A stretch of DNA of 64,000 bases from Hansfordia pulvinata. Taxonomy: Eukaryota; Ascomycota; Sordariomycetes; Xylariales. Under the pieces are notes generated by a model. The model ran no database searches. It was not told where the DNA came from and saw only the letters and a program-made list of their open reading frames with translations. Position numbers and translations under genes: made by a program. The stretch spans positions 1,002,001-1,066,000 of the forward strand of contig BJKQ01000009.1 of NCBI GenBank assembly GCA_006538405.1, written 5' to 3'. Positions 1 through 11,513 of the stretch are shown one piece after another; the stretch's first letter is position 1; each line of letters starts with the position of its first letter.

Positions 1-2251
1 TGGGGCGACGGCTTTGTTGCGGGACTCGTTGCCGACTTGGATGTTCCGAAGGGCCATTATGGTGTGACGTGACAGAGGGCTATGCGTATATCTCTTCGAC
101 TGAACACACTCTGAAGCAGCCATTTCATAGCTGACCACGGAGCAGAACCTTGAGTTTTCCTTCGTCGTAGAACGGCACAGTTCAAGTGCGCGTTCCCACG
201 AGGAGCTTGCTTCGAGGACCACCTGCCCGGGGAGTGCCTCCTAGACGAGCTTGCTTGACGAGCCGCGAACCGCGCAAGTGTGAAAATCTGACAAGCGGCA
301 TAATTCGCTTGATGGCTCGAATGATGGCATATGCAGCCCCCTTGGAAGGCAGAATGGGGGTAGCAGTTTGTTAGGAACATATCTGTGAGGTCGTGGCACC
401 AACCCAAAGAGCTCGAAAGAGTTCTTCTACGCGGCTACAAAGAAGTGTTCTGGGCCCTGGCTTGCTGAGAGACCCTAGCATGAACGTAGATGGCCGAGCT
501 TTTACTCCTACTTCAGATTTTCTTATTTCTCAAAGGTCATTAAAAGTCCCTCCGGAAGATTGAAGGTCCTCCCGGGACAACTGCTTGCCGAGGTGGCTGA
601 GTGCACCAGAGCAGAGGGCATTCGTGTCATACACGTACGTTTGGAGATGGAGCGAGGCTTCCAATCCATCCATGGTGCTCTCTATCATATTCGGATGCTT
701 GTTCATGGTCGTTTGGATGGCATGGCTAGAGCATCACGGTGTGAACAAACGAACCAGGTCGCTTCTTCTGAGCAATGGTCACAGCTTAAAGGTGAGCCCT
801 GGACACCTTGAAGCAACCTGAAGAACCGCAGTAAAGTGAGCGTGGGTTGTGAGAAGAGGCCGCTCTGACAACGGCACTCAAACATGCTCTGTTGTAGATC
901 TGGGGCAATGATAGAGCAGAGCCGTTTTGATGGTGAGCCAGTGGTCGACTTGAGTGGCCGTTGAGACCGCGGCAGTAATCTACAGCAATTCAGCTCACTA
1001 TAGTGGTTTTTTTTTCGGCATCGCCTCTCTGAAGATACTCGCGTGACTCCGTTGTTGAAGTGAGGCAAGCTTTCTCCTGTCAGAGTAACGGCATTTCGGA
1101 AGGAAGAACCTCGGAGACTATTGAGAATTGAGCATCCAGATTACAGAGGCCTGCTGGCTTACAGAAAACGGTCGCAGTGTCTGCGATTATTTGACACGTC
1201 TACTCGAGTTTCAGGGAAGAGTCCCAATGCCCACTCGTCTTGAGCCATGGAGGAGGTTTGCCCCCACTGGGCCAGGCCTCCATCAATGTTCTTTCGGACA
1301 CGCGAGACGGCGCATGGTATCGCGGCCTGACGAAACACTGCGTCTGCTGCGTATCTGACTTGGGATTCTCAACAGACAAAAGCCGTTGGCTTTTCGCTCA
1401 GCAGGCCCAACGAAGAAGCCCACGAATAAGGCTGCAGGTCTTCCTGGAAAGCTAAGGTAATAAGACCCGGCCGAATCTGGTCTCAGCAGGTCTTTGAGCC
1501 AAGTTGGCGAAGGCCACGGCATTCGAGCTTGAGGAAAACCAAATTGATGGGCTTTCCCAGCAGTAAACAGCAGCGCTGATGGTTGGAAACGGCAGTCTTC
1601 CGTGGCCGCGGCGCCCGGCAGCCACTACGACTCCTTTATTAACTGGAAGGACTCCGTCGCAGTTCAACATGTCCCGGGCCTGTAGCTGGTCAGCTCGAAC
1701 TGGAGAATACGCGGGATACCTTACCAGTGAACGGTTTCAGACCCAAACAACATGTCATGTCGCATCCCCAGCAAGTATCACCTGCCACGCCGCTGACTGA
1801 CGACAGCCGTTGAGACTTACCCGCATATCCGTACCTGGACAGCTCGCGCGTGTCAATACTGTCGCGGGCGGCCACGCACCGCAGCGAATCTCGAGTTCAG
1901 ATTGTTCCACAGCCCTGTGAACCTTCGGATTTTGTTGTGAGGATGAGCATTCGGCTGCCATGAAAAAGCCTACTGATCAATATCCACGTGCATGTGTGAC
2001 CCCAGGACGCTCGAGTATCCACGCTCGCAAATTGCGGCGACATGGGCAGAACACACATTCTATTACTGTCTGCCCCTGAATAGCGAATACCTTCCGAGCA
2101 CAATGTAGGAATTGAGGCTGTCGTTGGTGACGGTCTTCACGAATGGGCTACCCGTACCAGACACATCCCCCCTCAGTGGTGATTACCTGCTTTGAGACTC
2201 TCAACGTTCATCGAACCAGCACCAGCATCACAGCAGCTGCTTCTGAATACC
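1..2251. other. intergenic, no gene recognised
   Basis: No open frame here resembles a known family, and none combines length, codon bias and splice signals well enough to be called. The longest frames are about 120 codons and are scattered over both strands. I see no repeat or mobile-element ends. Confidence 0.5.
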
Positions 2252-2349
2252 GCCCGCTTGGCTCAGCGGTAGAGCGCCTCACTAGTAGTTCATGGTTACC
2301 ACCTGATCTCGATATGAGGAAGTGACTGGTTCGACTCCAGTAGTGGGCA
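2252..2349 (+). tRNA. tRNA-Thr (anticodon AGT) with a 26-nt intron
   Basis: A complete cloverleaf can be folded by eye. The acceptor stem GCCCGCT (2252-2258) pairs with AGTGGGC (2342-2348) with one G-U pair and discriminator A2349. The D arm is GCTC/GAGC with a GG-containing loop. The anticodon stem CCTCA (2277-2281) pairs with TGAGG (2315-2319). The T arm is ACTGG-TTCGACT-CCAGT (2325-2341). The loop reads CT-AGT-A-A with anticodon AGT at 2284-2286, which decodes ACU threonine codons after A34 to inosine modification. An intron at 2288-2313 sits at the canonical position 37/38. A T-rich run about 12 nt downstream fits a Pol III terminator. A-box and B-box elements lie in the D and T arms as usual. 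Confidence 0.9.
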
Positions 2350-3790
2350 ATACGAACACGATTTCTTTTGTTCCGTTATACCCTCAACTCTTTTGGCCGT
2401 GGCCGCAAATTTGATCTGGCACAGGCTCCCAACGGCCACGGTCCTCCGCTCAGTGGGCTGCACAGAGAACGCCAGGCCGGGTGGCTTCGAGACGACGCGC
2501 AAGCGGACCGTGACTCAACGTTGGAAATGCTCGAGTAACGCGAACAAGGGTGGAGTCCTACCATGTGTCTGTACGGCTGAGTGGTCGCACACTGCGTCCC
2601 GGGTGGCACAGTTCGGTCCCCTGCGTCTCGCCATGCCGGCACTGTTTTTGCTGTCTCCCGCGGCCGTCGCAAGACGGATTGCCTTCGTCTGCCGGGCGCA
2701 AAGAGGTGTTGTCTGTGTCCTGCTGGTCTGACGACACTTGGGAATGCGCATGAGAGTACGCGTAGTACCTATGCTGGTTGAACGACGAGAAAGGTACTCG
2801 GAGTCCCGTCGTCGGGTGGCATGTAGAGATACATTGGATCTCCCCTGTGTCGGGGTAGCGGCCTTCACTGCGGGTGGTGCACCACAGAGCCCCTATCCGA
2901 CCAGCACCCGTCCCATCTCTTCAACTTCACCATTTACGTGGTCGCGTACCGGGTCGTTGTGATTTACCATCAAGGCAGCCACGGCAGCCTGGGGAAATTT
3001 TGTACCACCTCGTGTTGACCTGGGTTCCATCCGATAGATGCAATTCCCTTGATGCGGGCGGATACGTGATGCTCTGCGTTATGATGTAGAGATGCGCCGC
3101 ACAAGGACGAAACACAACGCTCATTTGTGATATTCAGCATATGCTGGGGAGAAGAAGGCATGGTTGCGTAGGGAGCTCTTGAAGTGGGCGTGGTCAGTCC
3201 AATAACGCATCCATCCATTCATCGCAAATTGCTGTCACGGCCCCCGGTAGACATTGATAACCTTCAATCTGTGGAGGCGTAATAAGCGACCGCCCCGTGC
3301 AGTCGGGCACACTGCCCGCAGTCCTTCGACGTATCGCTTCAAACCACTCGGGGGCTGCACACGTGCGACTAATAAGCAGCTTCCTCCAAGGACGTTCGGG
3401 AGGCCGACGCGGTGCGAGACCAAGGGCTTTACTCGAAAGAACATATCCATTAGCAGCTCAGACGGTACCCAAGATGTGCTGGACCGAGAGCGACCTCCAG
3501 CTGAATTAGGAGGTAGGTACCCTGACCAACATGGGTACCTCCTGAACGTGGTAAGGATATACCTACAGGTACGCTATCCGTCGCGTGGCAGAGCTCCAGA
3601 GGGCGCTGCTGTTGGCTGTCCACAGGTGTTCGGTCGTGGAGCTGGTTGCCCTCCAGGGCTGGCTGGGCTTAGATGGTTGTATACATGTATGGAAGCTGGA
3701 GCTCGAGGTCTTGTACGAATGGGCAGAAGTACACGAACGAGATTCTGAGGCGGATTATGCCCCAATGCAGCACTAGAGGTACCTGCCCAG
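2350..3790. other. intergenic, no gene recognised
   Basis: Frames up to 164 codons occur on both strands (for example 3254-3748, +), but they have no recognisable domain, no codon bias and no splice signals. No repeat family is seen. Confidence 0.45.
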
Positions 3791-4916
3791 CCGCACTGGC
3801 AGTACACGTACGAACCCGATTGGATTGGGCACGTCTGGTTAGACCTGGCCTCTCATCATTCTCACCACCAGCCTGCCCCGATTCTCCATCTCCCGCCTCG
3901 CCACCTCACCTCACCTCACCGCACCGCACTGCACCGTATCGCACCACGTTGCGCGCCCTCTCTCCATCTCTCCACGCACCGCCATCTCCTCAGCGCATCC
4001 CATTGCTGATTTTCTGATACCGGTCGCCTTCCCTCGCATCTTCGGCACTCCGTCCGTCCACCCCGGCCGTCCGACCCCCTGTCCAGCCGTGACCTTCCGC
4101 CACACGCAACCCCATTCCGACAGCTCCTCCCGCCAGCGACGACATCGCGAGCCGACGCTCTTCTTTTTGTGCATCTCCAGACGCCTTGAGAGCCCCGATC
4201 GACGCGCCCAAAACGCCTCCTTCTGGCTCTTCTCTGCCGTGACGTGTCGTGCCGTGCCGAAACCCCCTCCGCCGCTATCCCCTGACTGGGCCGACGAGGG
4301 ACAAAAAAATAAGTCGCGACAAGCTTCTCGAGCTTCTCTCCGCCCGGCAACCCTGTGCTTGTTGTCTGCCATCCCCCGGCGACCCTGCACTTTGCAACCT
4401 CGGAGACCTGCGCCCCGCGTCTCTGCTGCTCTCCTCCAGACCTGTCGCATCTTGACCTGTCTGTCCCATGGCTGTATGTAGATCCCAAAGTTCTGCCGCT
4501 CGGTATTCACTCCCCATCTTGCGCCGCCGCCGCCGCCGCCCACCACGCTGCCCTGCCTGCGCGTCTGCTCGAGGCATTCACTCTTGCATTCTTCCCCTAT
4601 ATGGGTCTCCCACTCGGTGCCTCGTCTCAGCCTCAGTGAATGTGCGCTGCGCCGTTGCCGCGCCGCTCCTGCTTAGACTTGTTTCCTTTCCCTGCCCCTG
4701 CCTTGCCCTTCTCACATGCTTCGTTTGCCCATCACCTACCTTCTCTCTTCCCCCCATCGCCTACGATTTCAACATTCCGGCCCCCTCCGACTCGTCCCGG
4801 CAATCTTCCAACACAGTCACGACTGCTGCTTGGAAGACTTCGTCTTGGACTTTTCCCCCGGTCGCTCCCGAATTGCGAAGACGCACACATCACAACTTCC
4901 CCATCACCGCCCGGCC
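3791..4916 (+). promoter_or_regulatory. pyrimidine-rich promoter/leader of the DUF2433 gene
   Basis: About 1.1 kb of strongly C/T-rich plus-strand DNA, including a CACCT-type short repeat near 3900-3945, runs up to the ATG at 4917. This is typical of promoters and long 5' untranslated regions in filamentous ascomycetes. Several short upstream ATGs exist, so uORF control is possible. The transcription start is not visible. Long open frames on the opposite strand follow from the purine bias of that strand and are not called. Confidence 0.45.
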
Positions 4917-7257
4917 ATGTTTCCCTTTGCTTCAAGGGGAGCGGACCACCACCCCATCATGCCATCCCACCAGCGTCCTGCTAGTCTTTTCCCCCGTCAT
5001 CACATGGGTCGTCACCGTGTTGGCGACATCAGACTTCAAGAAAACCTGCTGACTTCCGGGCTCGCGCCACTGCAGCAACCGCGCCAGTCTTTCAACAACC
5101 AAGGCTACATGCCCAACGGTGCCTCTGCCGGCCTGGGCCAGGCTGCCCCCGGTGCTACCCCTCTCCTGCCCAACCAAGGCCGTGTTGTTCAGACCGGCCC
5201 CATCCGTGTTCTCTGCATAGCTGACGTTCGCGGTACGATTTCCCTGGCCCTCTGCTCTGTGATGCTCCCCTGCTGACCGTTATTCCAAAAGGCAACCTCC
5301 GATCTCTCAACGAACTAGCCAAGACTGCGCGTGCTGATCACATCATTCACACCGGTGACTTTGGTTTCTACGATGCTACTTCGCTAGAGCGCATAGCCGA
5401 CAAGTATGCGCCCTGCCCCCATATGCAGACGATCTGCACATCTCAGGTCCCGGACTGACTTGTTTTCCTCCCAGGACTCTGAAGCACGTCGCCCAATACT
5501 CGCCTTTGATTGACGAGAATGTGAAGAAGTCAATTGGCCAAGGCGGTCCCGGCCCCGTCAAGAGTCGCTTCAACTCCAACGATCTCCCCCTATCGGAGCT
5601 ACCCCAGCTTATCGCAGGCCAGTTCAAGCTCGATGTCCCCGTCTACACTGTCTGGGGTGCTTGTGAGGATGTCCGCGTTCTTGAAAAGTTCCGCTCTGGC
5701 GAGTACAAAGTCCCGAACTTGCACATCATCGATGAGGCCCGTTCCATGCTTCTCGAGCTCGGAGGTGTGAAGCTGCGTCTTCTTGGTCTTGGCGGTGCAG
5801 TCGTCATGCACAAGCTGTTCGACAATGGCGAGGGTAGAACGACAATTGCCGGCGGTCAGGGTACCATGTGGACGACTCTACTGCAGATGGGCGAGCTGGT
5901 GGATACGGCGAACCGCGTTTACGATCCGACTGAGACTCGTGTCTTCATAACCCACGCCTCCCCTGCCCGCGAAGGTATCTTGAACCAGCTTTCCGTCAGC
6001 CTCAAGGCCGATTTCTCCATCTCGGCCGGTCTGCATTTCCGCTACGGCAGCTCCTACAACGAGTTCAGCGTCAACCCTACCCTCGACCATTACCGCGGCA
6101 AGCTGGCCGCCTCCAAGGCTTCCTTCAGTGATGTCTGGGAGACTGTTAAGCAGGAGGTGGAGCCGGCGATTCAGGCCAACGAGGCCCAACAGAATCTTCT
6201 CAAGAACGCGCTCAACCTGGTGGAAAAGATGCCTACCACGGCCGCCGGAGGCAACCCATTCGGGGGACCCGCCGTGGGCGGTGCTCCCGCCCTTGGCCAG
6301 GTCGACGAGAGCGCTTTCAAGAACATGTGGAACTTCAACTTGGCAGATGCAGCATTTGGTTACCTGGTTCTTGAGATCCAGGATGGTCGAATCGGAACAG
6401 AGATGCGGGCTCAAGGATTCAACTTCTCCCACCGTGGCGCCAAGCAACAACCGCACATGTCGCAAACATCGGCTTCGCCGGCCCCTGTTCCTGGTGGCGG
6501 CGTGCCGCCCCCGTCGGCTCCCCAGTCGAGAAACTCCACCGGTCCCGCTCAACCTGCCAAGCCTGCCGCGGCCACACCGACTCCGGCCAAACCGTCCACG
6601 CCTAAGCCGAGCGCAGCCTCGCCCGCTCCCGCCTCGGCATCTGCTAAGGACAACGACAAATCCGCTGGCGCGAACGGCACTGCTAACGGTACGGCCGAAA
6701 CGGCGCCCTCTCCCGCTCCCAGATCGGCTGCCGAGAACATCGTTGGTCTGTTTGTCATGAATGTCCAGAGTGATGAGCAGACCCGCGACATCTTCCCCGA
6801 AGCCCACAAGACGAAGATCACCAAGGTTGAGAAGTGGGGAAACAACAGCAATAACAAGGTTGCTCACTTCGCCACAGTGGAAGAGCGGGATGCCGCCCTT
6901 GACAGCCTGGCACAAGAGTTCAAGACCCGCCACGCGGAGGATCGCTCAAAGCCCTTGGTCAAGGTCTTCCAACCTCGTGAGAACAACAAGACGTTCAGCA
7001 ACCGCGGAGGCGCTGGTAACTGGGGAAGCAGCCGAGGTCGTGGCGACGACAACAACCGAAGCGGCTACCGAAGTGCTGGCGACCGTGGCCAAATTAGTGG
7101 TGGTGAATCGGGGCCGGAGTCGGGACGCCAGCGAGGAGGACGAGGAGGACCTCGTGGCCGAGGAGAGGGTCGAGGCCGTGGCCGCGGCCGAGGCATGGGC
7201 AAGGGTGAGGGTGGCGCCTCGCCTGCACCGGCAGCCGCCACTCCCGCCGACTCGTGA
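4917..7257 (+). CDS. DUF2433 metallophosphoesterase-like protein with RGG tail
   Basis: Three exons (4917-5232, 5292-5403, 5475-7257) give 736 aa. The introns are 59 and 71 nt with GT/AG ends. The start at 4917 is the first ATG that gives the low-complexity lead (about residues 1-95) before the conserved core. The core opens with VLCIADVRGN (D103, R105) and HTGDFGFYD (G127-D128), then WGACED (203-208) and FITHASP (H303). These are the positions of calcineurin-like phosphoesterase motifs, matching the fungal DUF2433 family as I remember it. Pro/Ala/Ser-rich linker follows, then a small RRM-like fold starting AENIVGLFVMNV, and a C-terminal RGG/RGRG box. The RGG tail and RRM-like part suggest RNA association, which is inference. 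Metal-ligand residues are altered (DVRG rather than DxH, GACED rather than GNHD/E), so catalysis is uncertain. It converges on COQ5. Confidence 0.85.
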
Positions 7258-8305
7258 AGACGTTGACCGTGGAGTCTTCCAACCCTTCGATGATTCCCCC
7301 CATTGCCTTCTCTCTCTCAAGTCACGGGTTTGATATCCAGGCTTCCTACCAGGGCCTTTTATTACGGGATTGCTCTTGTCGCAGCCCCGACAGAGCAGCT
7401 TAGGAACCAATGTTTGGTTTCCCGCTGCTGATGACTGGAGCGACTGTGGACATTGAGCGCCTTGTTTCTGTGTACAAGCACTCGAGGGCCTCTATCCCAG
7501 AATTGTGCGAAACTTTCGGCGTTTTCGTGGTGGATGACTCATAAAAAGTCGGACTCTTAAGGATTGTCATTTTTATGCTAATCGAGCAAGTCCTGGGCGC
7601 AGTGAGCTTGCATCAGTGCCATGCTCCTGATGAGCCTGGACGGACGTGAGGATTCTTCAAGAATAGGTCGTTTAGTTTTCATAATAGGTCTGTTCTAGAG
7701 GAAATACCATTGCTGCCAAGACCAGAGACTTGGTCCCCATCGTACGATGACGGGGATTCTTTTTTGAATTGCCCGTGATGTGGTGAAGTGTTTATGGCTT
7801 TGTGCTGGGCTTATCCGCTGCCGTGCTCCATAAAATATGCCTTGTGTACTTCTTACATGTAACTGCCTCCCGGTGTCAGGACCCGCGGACGAGACTTCCA
7901 AATGTTTGCATGGTCATTCCACAACGAGTCCTAAACAGGCCGTTTGCGGAGCAGACATGGGAGGACGTATACGCCGCTTGAGGTCAAGAAATCGGTACAC
8001 CCCATGCCAAGTCCCCGGTGTCGCGTGGCCCCCTCAATGATGTGCAATAGGGACTGCGAGAGAGTCTAGGAAGTCTATGAGTGAGTTTTACGTGGTGATA
8101 CATACAGCTGTTATACAGGAAGTCTGTACAAGAAGTCTAGCCAGGCTCTTTTTATTTCCGGACCCCCTCTCTTCTCACCCCCCGGCTACGCGAGCGGGAT
8201 TTCAACGCTGCCAGGCGGGGCGATCCGGGCCCGAGCTCCCGCTCCCCATGCTTTTCTCTACTTCCTTCCTTCGGTCCGCACCCGAGCAAAAGCATCTGGC
8301 AGCCC
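7258..8305. other. convergent 3' intergenic region
   Basis: About 1 kb between the stop of the DUF2433 gene and the stop of COQ5. It should hold both 3' untranslated regions. No coding frame or repeat is convincing. Confidence 0.5.
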
Positions 8306-9393
8306 CTACGCGTTTAGCGGCTTGATGCCCTTGTGGATGGCGGCGACGCCGCCGGTCAGGTCCTCCCAGCCCTGGCCGGCAATGTCGAAGCCGGCGGCGG
8401 CGATCATGTCGCGGAAGTCGGGCTGGGCGGGGAAGCGCTCGATGCTCTCGACGAGGTACTGGTAGCTGTCGCGGTCGCCGGCGACGAGCTGGCCCACGAG
8501 GGGGATGCCGCCGAAGCTCCAGCGCTTGTAGACGGCGTCGAAGACGGGGTTGCCGCGGATCTTGCCGAACTCGAGGCAGGCGAAGACGCCGCCGGGCCGC
8601 AGGACGCGGTAGGCCTCGGCCAGCCCCGCGGCGACGTTGCTGAAGTTGCGGATGCCGAAGGCGACGGTGTACAGGTCGACCGAGGCGTCCGGGACGCGCT
8701 CCGGGGTGAAGCGGGTGCCGTCGGCCTCGAGGAAGGACAGCGCGGCGAGCTGGGAGGCGGGCAGCTGGGCGCGGGCGCGCGAGGCGCCGACGGCCAGCAT
8801 GGACGGGTTGATGTCGCTGATGGTGACGCGGGTGTCGGGGTTGTGGTTGACGTCGTGGGCGTGGGCGAGGTGGCGGAAGGCAATGTCGCCGGTGCCGCCG
8901 GCGACGTCGAGGATGTGCTGGGGCCGCGGCGGCGCGTCGGACAGGACGGTGGAGGCCGAGTAGCCCGGGTTGAGAGAGCGGACGAAGTGGTCCCTTTTTT
9001 GGTGGTGGTGGCAGGTCAGTAAAGGGTACATCATTGCTAGAATGGCGCGCGTTGCATTGTGTGCACCTACTTCCAGACTCGGTGCCAGCCGAAAGACATG
9101 AGGTCATTCATCTTGTCGTACGTATCGGCGACCTTGTGGAAGACGTCGGCGACGCGCTCCGTCTTGTCGGCCTCGGAGACGCCATCTTCAAAGCCAAAGT
9201 GCGTCGTCGAGGTCGCTCTGCTGCTGTCGGTGTAGGTTCTGGGGGCCTCGGGGTTCGCCGGAGCGGGGCAAGGGCGTGCTGTGCTGAAGGTCCGGGAGAC
9301 CCTCGAGGCGGTGCAGGTGGACGGGGATGGTGAAGATCGGGTCGCGTGCTGGGCTAGGCGGCGCAGCGCGGTGGCGTGGGGACGGGCGGCCAT
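8306..9393 (-). CDS. COQ5: 2-methoxy-6-polyprenyl-1,4-benzoquinol methylase (COQ5), mitochondrial
   Basis: Two exons (9393-9071 and 8993-8306 on the minus strand) give 336 aa. The 77-nt intron has donor GTAGGT and rejoins as HRVWK-DHFVRSL. COQ5 is the C-methyltransferase of ubiquinone synthesis in the mitochondrial matrix CoQ synthome. The family signature [16 protein letters not shown] spans the region just before the splice. The S-adenosylmethionine motif [13 protein letters not shown] and the later FGIRN and YRVLRPGG motifs are intact. The first 40 or so residues are rich in Arg, Ser, Thr and Ala with no acidic residues, as expected of a matrix targeting peptide. Length fits fungal COQ5. 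Long open frames on the opposite strand are shadows of its high GC content. Confidence 0.95.
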
Positions 9394-10076
9394 GGCGCCG
9401 GGTGTACGAGAGGCAATATACGGGCGAGATCCAACAGAGTACTTGGCGAGAAAAGCTGCGATTCTGGGTTGAGGAGGTCAGTCGGTGGTCGGAGACGGGT
9501 GTGGAAATGTGGCCATGGGGGTATGGATGATGATGATGATGATGATGATGGGGTGATTTGCGCCGCGCCAAAGGGTCGAGGACGCGATAGCCCGCCCGAA
9601 ATTTTTGGGGCGGATGGGCTGGATCGGCGCCTGTAAGCACGCCTGTGGTGCTCCGCTTCTGCCGCCGCTGGTGGAGTCGGAGCCTTGGATGGCGGCGCTA
9701 TGCCGCGACATACATTTCCAGGGTTGTGCCTTGCGAGGCTTTGCGCCTCGACTTCTCCCGCGTGGCGATCCAGCATCCGCATCCACCATGTCTGCCACTC
9801 GGGTCCATGGGATGGGAGTTGTTATACGGGAACTGCAAGATGAAAGAACACTGGTGCGCCGGGCTGATATTGGGGTCCCAGCCTTGAACTGTGGTCTTGA
9901 GACTGTCGACTCGTCCAGTCGCGGGTCTAGCATCCGCCATGCTCCTCCCCACGGCAGTCCAACGTCCCACAATGGCGTCTCTGCCCCTCCTAACCAGATG
10001 GTGCAAGTAGGTAGATGGTAAATCGCGACAACTCACATGTATGTGTTTGTCTTCTTGACGACGACGACGACGCCGC
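9394..10076. other. intergenic between COQ5 and the small membrane protein gene
   Basis: The promoter of COQ5 must lie here because both neighbours are on the minus strand. It contains a GAT trinucleotide run at 9526-9551. No further gene is supported. Confidence 0.45.
9526..9551. repeat. (GAT)n microsatellite
   Basis: More than eight perfect GAT units just upstream of COQ5, probably in its promoter or leader. Confidence 0.9.
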
Positions 10077-10325
10077 CTACTGCCCCGCCGCCGGCTGCTG
10101 ATCCTGCATTTCGACATCGGACGCCGCCGCTTCGCCGCCATTCGCCTGCTGCCGTCGCTGTCTTCGTTGCTGTCGTCGATATTCCCGCTGCGCTTCGCGC
10201 TGCTGCTGCATGACCTGTGCGAACCCGCGAATCATGTTCTTGCCTCGCCATGCCAGGTACATCGCTCCCAGCACCAGGGCGATCACGACAAGCCCGATCG
10301 CCACGTTCTGCCCAGAGGCTGCCAT
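10077..10325 (-). CDS. small single-pass membrane protein, function unknown
   Basis: An 82-aa single-exon frame. It starts MAASGQN and has one clear membrane segment, VAIGLVVIALVLGAMYLAW (about residues 8-26). A strongly basic, Gln/Arg-rich, probably helical stretch follows (about 38-60, with QQQREAQREYRRQQRRQ), then an Ala/Glu/Gln-rich tail. The topology looks like a tail-out or signal-anchored protein with a positively charged cytosolic or matrix helix. I do not recognise the family. An upstream in-frame extension to 10544 is possible, but it would translate an unbroken G/C tract and is less likely. The start chosen is the ATG directly before the membrane segment. A 20-base homopolymer lies just upstream. 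Confidence 0.55.
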   Translation of the reverse strand: MAASGQNVAIGLVVIALVLGAMYLAWRGKNMIRGFAQVMQQQREAQREYRRQQRRQRRQQANGGEAAASDVEMQDQQPAAGQ

Positions 10326-10345
10326 TCTGGAGCATGAGATGCGAC

Positions 10346-10365
10346 GGGGGGGGGGGGGGGGGGGG
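10346..10365. repeat. poly(G) tract, 20 nt
   Basis: Twenty consecutive G on the plus strand, about 20 bp before the start codon of the minus-strand small membrane protein, so its leader would carry poly(C). Confidence 0.95.
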
Positions 10366-10814
10366 TTGCTCGGGTCTGTTTGTTCCTTGTCAACTTGTCC
10401 TGTGTTGATGCTCGCGCAAAATGCCACTATGCAAGCATCTGCTGTACAAGAGACCGCCTGCTGGTGATGGTCTTTGGTGGAGGGCATGTGGTATTCAGGA
10501 TGGATTGTGTTGCGAGTCGAGACCTCAGATACACTCAAAAACAAGCCAGACTCAAGTAGCAGGCTCCGATGGTCGGGCTATTCGCGCGTGTTCATGGTTG
10601 CTGTGGTAGCCAGCTCTTCAGACACCAAGCAATGCGCCGCCATTCAATGTTGTGCGGTGCTACACCGTCCGATGCTCTCAACGCCGGTACCAGTGGACTT
10701 AAATCTGTTCTTCTGGCCCGCCTAAGACTCTGCGGGTGATAAAAGTCTGCAAGTACCTGTTCGAATTCATGCGAAGCATGTAGAGCCCCGTGAGTTCTGG
10801 ATTGCACATACAAG

Positions 10815-10913
10815 GAATTGCGAGACCGGCAGATTTGTTTCTGTGTTTGCCCATCGCAACGAATTGCGAGACCGGCAGATTTGTTTCTGTGTTTGCCCAT
10901 CGCAACGAATTGC
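10815..10913. repeat. 46-bp tandem direct repeat, two copies plus a partial third
   Basis: Copy one is 10815-10860 and copy two is 10861-10906. They look identical base for base, and the first seven bases of a third copy follow. The unit begins GAATTGCGAGACCGG and ends CCCATCGCAAC. Confidence 0.95.
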
Positions 10914-11479
10914 TTTAGTTCCACTTGCGTCTTTGAGTGTACCTCTTTCCCTTGGACGCAAAGGTATTGCGAGTGTTGAATAGTACCCTTTTGGATAGAC
11001 TAAATACAAGAACCCTCTTAAACCTGTCAGTCCTCGTTATGCTTCTCGAGATGATTTTAGTATGGTTTAAAGGTATCTCCTCGAAGGGAAGTGGTCAAAG
11101 AGAAGCCGAGACTCGAGCACAAGACTCGGCTACGCCACATCTGGGTTCCAACAGAAGGTTCCTTATGACTCGTCACTTCAGTTTCGATACCTACAGAATG
11201 AGGAATTCTAATCAGTAGTGACCATGGGCTTCTCCCTACATCACATACGAGTATCAGGTTCCATCTCTAGCACCGCCAGTTGGCACTCTCTGTTTTCCTG
11301 GCGGTCGTACGTATTTCCGGGTACCCGTTCGAGCCCTGAAAGGCTGGATCGTCATGGATGTTAATCAGCCCTGAGAAGTTACTTACACACAAGCCCTCGA
11401 AGGCCCCGCAAGCCCTTGTGTTGTCGTTGATATGCGTCAATCCAAATCAAAACCAGACAGGGTCCGGCACTGAAATTTG

Positions 11480-11481
11480 TT

Positions 11482-11511
<30 letters not shown>
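11480..11511. repeat. (TTC)n microsatellite
   Basis: About ten uninterrupted TTC units in intergenic DNA. Confidence 0.95.

Positions 11512-11513
<2 letters not shown>

Noticed and set aside
3911..4546. 211- and 190-codon minus-strand frames
   Set aside because: Opposite strand of a pyrimidine-rich leader; purine bias lowers stop frequency, and no domain or codon bias is seen.
5878..6933. 351-codon minus-strand frame
   Set aside because: Antisense shadow of the DUF2433 gene; Gly/Arg/Ser-rich with no domain.
8333..9022. 229-codon plus-strand frame
   Set aside because: Antisense shadow of COQ5 with Gly/Ala/Val/Asp-rich composition.
8202..9107. 301-codon minus-strand frame overlapping COQ5
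   Set aside because: Another frame of COQ5 running through its intron; composition is Arg/Pro/His-rich and the true frame has the methyltransferase motifs.
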